Below are positions 5,882 to 8,816 of a stretch of 8,816 nt of DNA, in pieces. The notes beneath the pieces are model-generated. The model worked only from the letters and a program-made list of their open reading frames with translations, searched no databases and was not told where the DNA came from. The translations under genes and the position numbers were made by a program. Position 1 is the first letter of the stretch. Each line of letters opens with the position of its first letter. This stretch comes from Flavobacteriaceae bacterium UBA7446 (GTDB lineage: Bacteria; Bacteroidota; Bacteroidia; Flavobacteriales; Flavobacteriaceae): assembly GCA_002478685.1 (NCBI GenBank), contig DLPY01000082.1:1-8816 (forward strand), given 5' to 3'.

Positions 5882-6364
5882 ATGAAAACATGGATTATGA
5901 TGCGTCACGGGAAATCGTCTTGGGAACTACAAGTTTCTGATGCCGATCGTCCGCTAAACGAACGTGGTATTAACGATGCACACCGTATGGGTGCTTTTTT
6001 GGCAACTAAAAACCTAAAATTTGATGCAGCATATACTAGCCCAGCCAATAGAGCAGCGCACACGGCACTCATAGTTTTAAAAGAATTGGATTTATCACTT
6101 CACAAACTTTCGGTGAGTAATATGTTATATGATTTTAGCGGCGAAGATGTACTGGAGTTTGTGCGTTGTCTTCCCGATGAGCAAAACTCCGTATTGACTT
6201 TTGGGCACAATCATGCATGTACAGCGCTGGCACATTTGTTGGGAGGATTTCAAGAAAATAATATTCCTACGGCAAGTGCCGTACTTTTTCGCTTTGACGT
6301 ATCTTTATGGGCATCAATAAAGACCGGAACAGCTGAGTGCTTTTCCCCTAAAATGTTGGCATAA
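5882..6364 (+). CDS. sixA: SixA-like phosphohistidine phosphatase (histidine phosphatase superfamily)
   Basis: Branch 1 histidine phosphatase of 160 residues, the size of the small SixA group. The catalytic RHG is at residues 8-10, with His9 as the phosphorylated nucleophile. Arg57 in TSPANRAAHTA and His109 in TFGHNH complete the phosphate pocket; Glu88 in the FSGED stretch is a plausible acid. There is no signal peptide, so it should be cytoplasmic. SixA of E. coli dephosphorylates phosphohistidine in a signalling or PTS protein; the substrate here is unknown. The gene ends one base before the ppk1 start and lies upstream of ppx, which suggests a job in phosphate or polyphosphate metabolism, such as acting on a phosphohistidine intermediate; PPK1 itself is autophosphorylated on histidine. 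The family is certain; the symbol is by similarity of size and motifs. Confidence 0.88.
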   Translation: MKTWIMMRHGKSSWELQVSDADRPLNERGINDAHRMGAFLATKNLKFDAAYTSPANRAAHTALIVLKELDLSLHKLSVSNMLYDFSGEDVLEFVRCLPDEQNSVLTFGHNHACTALAHLLGGFQENNIPTASAVLFRFDVSLWASIKTGTAECFSPKMLA

Positions 6365-6365
6365 A

Positions 6366-8414
6366 TTGAAAATTCCATTTGTAAATCGTGAATTGAGTTG
6401 GTTAGATTTTAACCGTCGTGTTTTACAAGAAGCACAAGATGTCAATGTTCCGTTAATTGAACGGATTCGTTTTATTGGAATTTTTTCAAATAACCTAGAT
6501 GAGTTTTACAAAGTCCGCTATGCTACGGTTAAGCGTATTGCACAAATGGGTACAGAGTTACCCCCTATAGAAATACAAAAAGCAGAACAGCTACTAAAAG
6601 AAATTACGGAAAAAACCAGAGCGTTACAAGACGAAAGTTTTACTACTATCAAGCAACTAACAGAAGAACTTAAAAGCGAGCAAATTTTTGTGCTTGACGA
6701 GCATATGTTAGACGAAGAACATGCATCGTTTGTACACAATTATTTTAATGAAAAAGTAAGTCCATCGCTGCTTACTGTTATCATCAGCGAGGAAACCCGA
6801 ATACCAAATACCAAAGGGAGCAATGTATTTCTTGGTGTTAAAATGAAGCAAGCAGATACTGAAGAACCCTTGTTTGCCTTAATTCAAATTCCAACACATT
6901 TAGACCGAATTGTAGTGCTTCCGGCACGTGGCAATAAAAAATATGTGATGCTTTTAGACGACCTAATTCGGCATCAAATGCAGTATATTTTTTCAATATT
7001 TTCACCCACATCTATTTCGGCGCATATGGTTAAGTTTACTCTTGATGCGGAATTGGATTTTGATGATGACATCAATAAAAGCTATGTAGATAAAATTGCA
7101 TCTAGTGTACGAGAACGTGTTGAAGGAGACCCCGTGCGCTTTGTTTACGACAAAAAAATAGCCCCAGAAACTTTAGAACTTCTTTTGGAAAAATTTCAAA
7201 TAGGTTCTCGTGATAGCATTATACCTAGCGGACGCTACCACAACCGTCGTGATTACATGAAATTTCCTAGTCTAGGTCGAACAGATTTGATTTATGATAA
7301 AAAGACACCCCTTGCTATTAAAGATTTTTCTTTAGATCATAGTATCTTAACTCAAATTGCACAACGTGACTATTTGCAGTATACTCCTTACCACTCTTTT
7401 TCATATGTGATTATGTTTTTGAGGGAGGCAGCTTTAGATCCAAAAGTCAAAAGTGTGTTCATAACCATTTACCGCTTGTCCAGCGATTCTCAAGTAGCTA
7501 ATGCCCTAATTCAAGCAGCGCGTAACGGAAAACAAGTTACCGTCCAAATCGAGCTTCAAGCCAGATTTGATGAGGAGTCTAATATTCGCTATGCAGAGAT
7601 GCTTAAAAACGAAGGTGTCCGACTGGTTTTTGGTATCCCAAGTTTAAAAGTACACTCTAAAATTTGCTTGATTCAACGTCAGGAGGGGGAAAAGCTTATG
7701 CGATATGGATTTATAAGTACAGGAAATTTTAACGAATCCACTGCTCGAATCTATACTGATTATACCCTTTTTACGGTAAATCAATCCATTTTAAAAGAGG
7801 TAAATCGAGTATTCACCTTTTTGGAGAAAAGCTATAAATTGCCAGTACACAAACACTTACTTATTTCGCCTTTTACAACGTCAAGCGGATTGAAGGAACG
7901 CATTGAAAGAGAGATTGCCTTTGCCAAAGATGGAAAGAATGCGCTTATTCGTATTAAAATTAACAATCTAACAAATTACGAGATGGTCGAAGCCTTGTAT
8001 AAGGCAAGTCAGGCAGGCGTGCAAATTCGTATGATTGTTCGTGGAATATGCTGTTTGGTTCCTGGCATTAAAGGCATTAGCGAGAATATTGAAGCCATAA
8101 GTGTTGTGGATAGATTTTTGGAGCACCCTAGAATGGTTATTTTCGAAAATGGGGGTAATCGCGACATTTTCATATCATCATCCGATTGGATGACACGAAA
8201 TTTGGATAACCGCGTAGAGGTTTCCTGTCCTATTTACGATAAAGATATTCAACAAGAACTGGTTGATACTTTTGAATTAAGCTGGAATGACAATGTAAAA
8301 TCTCGTTGGGTAAACAGTATCGACACTTTTACATACCGTACTAATGGTGCAACTGCTTTGCGTTCTCAGGAAGCAACTTATAATTATTATCAAAATAAAA
8401 TCGAAGCTTCATGA
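6366..8414 (+). CDS. ppk1: Polyphosphate kinase 1
   Basis: Transfers the gamma phosphate of ATP to growing inorganic polyphosphate, reversibly, as a membrane-associated oligomer. At 682 residues it is full length (E. coli 688). The N-terminal domain opens with NRELSWLDFN and SNNLDEFYKVR; the head domain follows to about residue 320, then two phospholipase-D-like C-terminal domains. The autophosphorylated His430 (KVHSK) and His587 (FLEH) match E. coli His435 and His592 with the same 157-residue spacing; Arg370 (YRL) and Arg559 (VRG) match Arg375 and Arg564. The start is TTG: the frame is open upstream only back to a TAA at 6318-6320 with no ATG, and the next Met would remove the conserved N-terminus. 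The TTG lies one base after the sixA stop, so initiation probably depends on coupling. The gene's TGA overlaps the ppx ATG (ATGA). Confidence 0.97.
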   Translation: MKIPFVNRELSWLDFNRRVLQEAQDVNVPLIERIRFIGIFSNNLDEFYKVRYATVKRIAQMGTELPPIEIQKAEQLLKEITEKTRALQDESFTTIKQLTEELKSEQIFVLDEHMLDEEHASFVHNYFNEKVSPSLLTVIISEETRIPNTKGSNVFLGVKMKQADTEEPLFALIQIPTHLDRIVVLPARGNKKYVMLLDDLIRHQMQYIFSIFSPTSISAHMVKFTLDAELDFDDDINKSYVDKIASSVRERVEGDPVRFVYDKKIAPETLELLLEKFQIGSRDSIIPSGRYHNRRDYMKFPSLGRTDLIYDKKTPLAIKDFSLDHSILTQIAQRDYLQYTPYHSFSYVIMFLREAALDPKVKSVFITIYRLSSDSQVANALIQAARNGKQVTVQIELQARFDEESNIRYAEMLKNEGVRLVFGIPSLKVHSKICLIQRQEGEKLMRYGFISTGNFNESTARIYTDYTLFTVNQSILKEVNRVFTFLEKSYKLPVHKHLLISPFTTSSGLKERIEREIAFAKDGKNALIRIKINNLTNYEMVEALYKASQAGVQIRMIVRGICCLVPGIKGISENIEAISVVDRFLEHPRMVIFENGGNRDIFISSSDWMTRNLDNRVEVSCPIYDKDIQQELVDTFELSWNDNVKSRWVNSIDTFTYRTNGATALRSQEATYNYYQNKIEAS

Positions 8415-8816
8415 GGTTATCCAAATATGCCGCAATCGATATTGGTTCTAATGCGGTTCGTCTTCTTGTAAGTAATGTGATTGAACAAAAAAACAAGCCT
8501 ACTATTTTTACTAAAAACGCTATGGTGCGTGTGCCCATTAGATTAGGTCAAGATACTTTTGGGCACGGCTCAATTGGTATGCCAAACCAAAAACGAATGA
8601 TAGACGCAATGCATTCGTTTAAATTGTTGATGGGTGTTCATGGTGTTTCGCACTATATGGCATGCGCTACTTCGGCATTGCGCGAAGCCAAAAATGGAAA
8701 ACAACTTATTAAACGCATACGTAAAGAAACTGAAGTTTCTGTGCAGCTCATTGATGGCAAACGCGAAGCAGAAATCATTGCTATGACCGATTTATACAAC
8801 GTTGTAAAACCTCACA
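8411..8816 (+). CDS. ppx: Exopolyphosphatase, Ppx/GppA family (3' truncated)
   Basis: The first 135 codons of a Ppx/GppA phosphatase, open to the right edge. Enzymes of the family release terminal phosphate from polyphosphate or convert pppGpp to ppGpp, using an actin-like ATPase fold. The phosphate-1 motif AIDIGSNAVRLLV is at residues 8-20, ATSALREAKNG at 86-96, and IDGKREAEII at 114-123 covers the region with the catalytic acidic residue in E. coli Ppx. The ATG shares four bases with the ppk1 stop (ATGA), the tightest coupling in the run, and pairs the polymer's synthase with its hydrolase, which favours exopolyphosphatase over GppA. The C-terminal half, needed to tell the subfamilies apart, is outside the window. 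Confidence 0.92.
   Translation, partial: MRLSKYAAIDIGSNAVRLLVSNVIEQKNKPTIFTKNAMVRVPIRLGQDTFGHGSIGMPNQKRMIDAMHSFKLLMGVHGVSHYMACATSALREAKNGKQLIKRIRKETEVSVQLIDGKREAEIIAMTDLYNVVKPH

Noticed and set aside
8341..8538. Minus-strand 65-codon frame across the ppk1-ppx junction
   Set aside because: It is antisense to the end of ppk1 and the conserved phosphate-1 motif of ppx, which explain the sequence fully.

Overview
This window looks like a chromosomal housekeeping region from a member of the Bacteroidota, most likely the Flavobacteriales. The evidence is the AT-rich base composition, the near absence of Shine-Dalgarno sequences in front of clear genes, a match to the Bacteroidota -7 promoter box (TAnnTTTG) before pyrR, and the style of several proteins: a lipoprotein isoaspartyl peptidase, a flavobacterial-type ribonuclease Z, and a serine palmitoyltransferase-like enzyme. 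I see no tRNA, rRNA, CRISPR array, transposase or phage gene.

Layout. Positions 2-1126 (+) hold the 3' part of a PLP-dependent alpha-oxoamine synthase whose start lies outside the window. It ends tail-to-tail, with a 4-bp overlap, against a minus-strand gene (1123-2112) for an isoaspartyl peptidase/L-asparaginase with a lipoprotein signal peptide. A 381-bp intergenic region (2113-2493) follows. It carries several small inverted repeats, a possible 25-codon leader ORF, and a convincing -7 promoter element 13 bp before the next gene.

From 2494 to the right edge, eight genes run on the plus strand with junctions between -4 and +22 bp: pyrR, pyrB, a small STAS-like protein of unknown function, rnz, pdxH, a SixA-type phosphohistidine phosphatase, ppk1, and the 5' part of an exopolyphosphatase (Ppx/GppA family) cut by the window end. 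This packing suggests one operon, or at least continuous co-transcription.

How the genes fit together. pyrR and pyrB belong to pyrimidine metabolism (UMP salvage/regulation and the first committed step of synthesis). rnz matures tRNA 3' ends. pdxH makes pyridoxal 5'-phosphate. The last three form a phosphate module: PPK1 makes polyphosphate, Ppx degrades it, and the SixA-like enzyme probably removes phosphate from phosphohistidine or a related substrate. The genes share nucleotide and phosphate chemistry rather than one pathway.

The points most worth a second look are the control region before pyrR (very short predicted leader, with an alternative leader-peptide/attenuator reading), the uncharacterised STAS-like protein fused by a 1-bp stop/start overlap to rnz, and the TTG start of ppk1. 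Most of the window is conventional, and I do not see a clearly new defence or mobile system.
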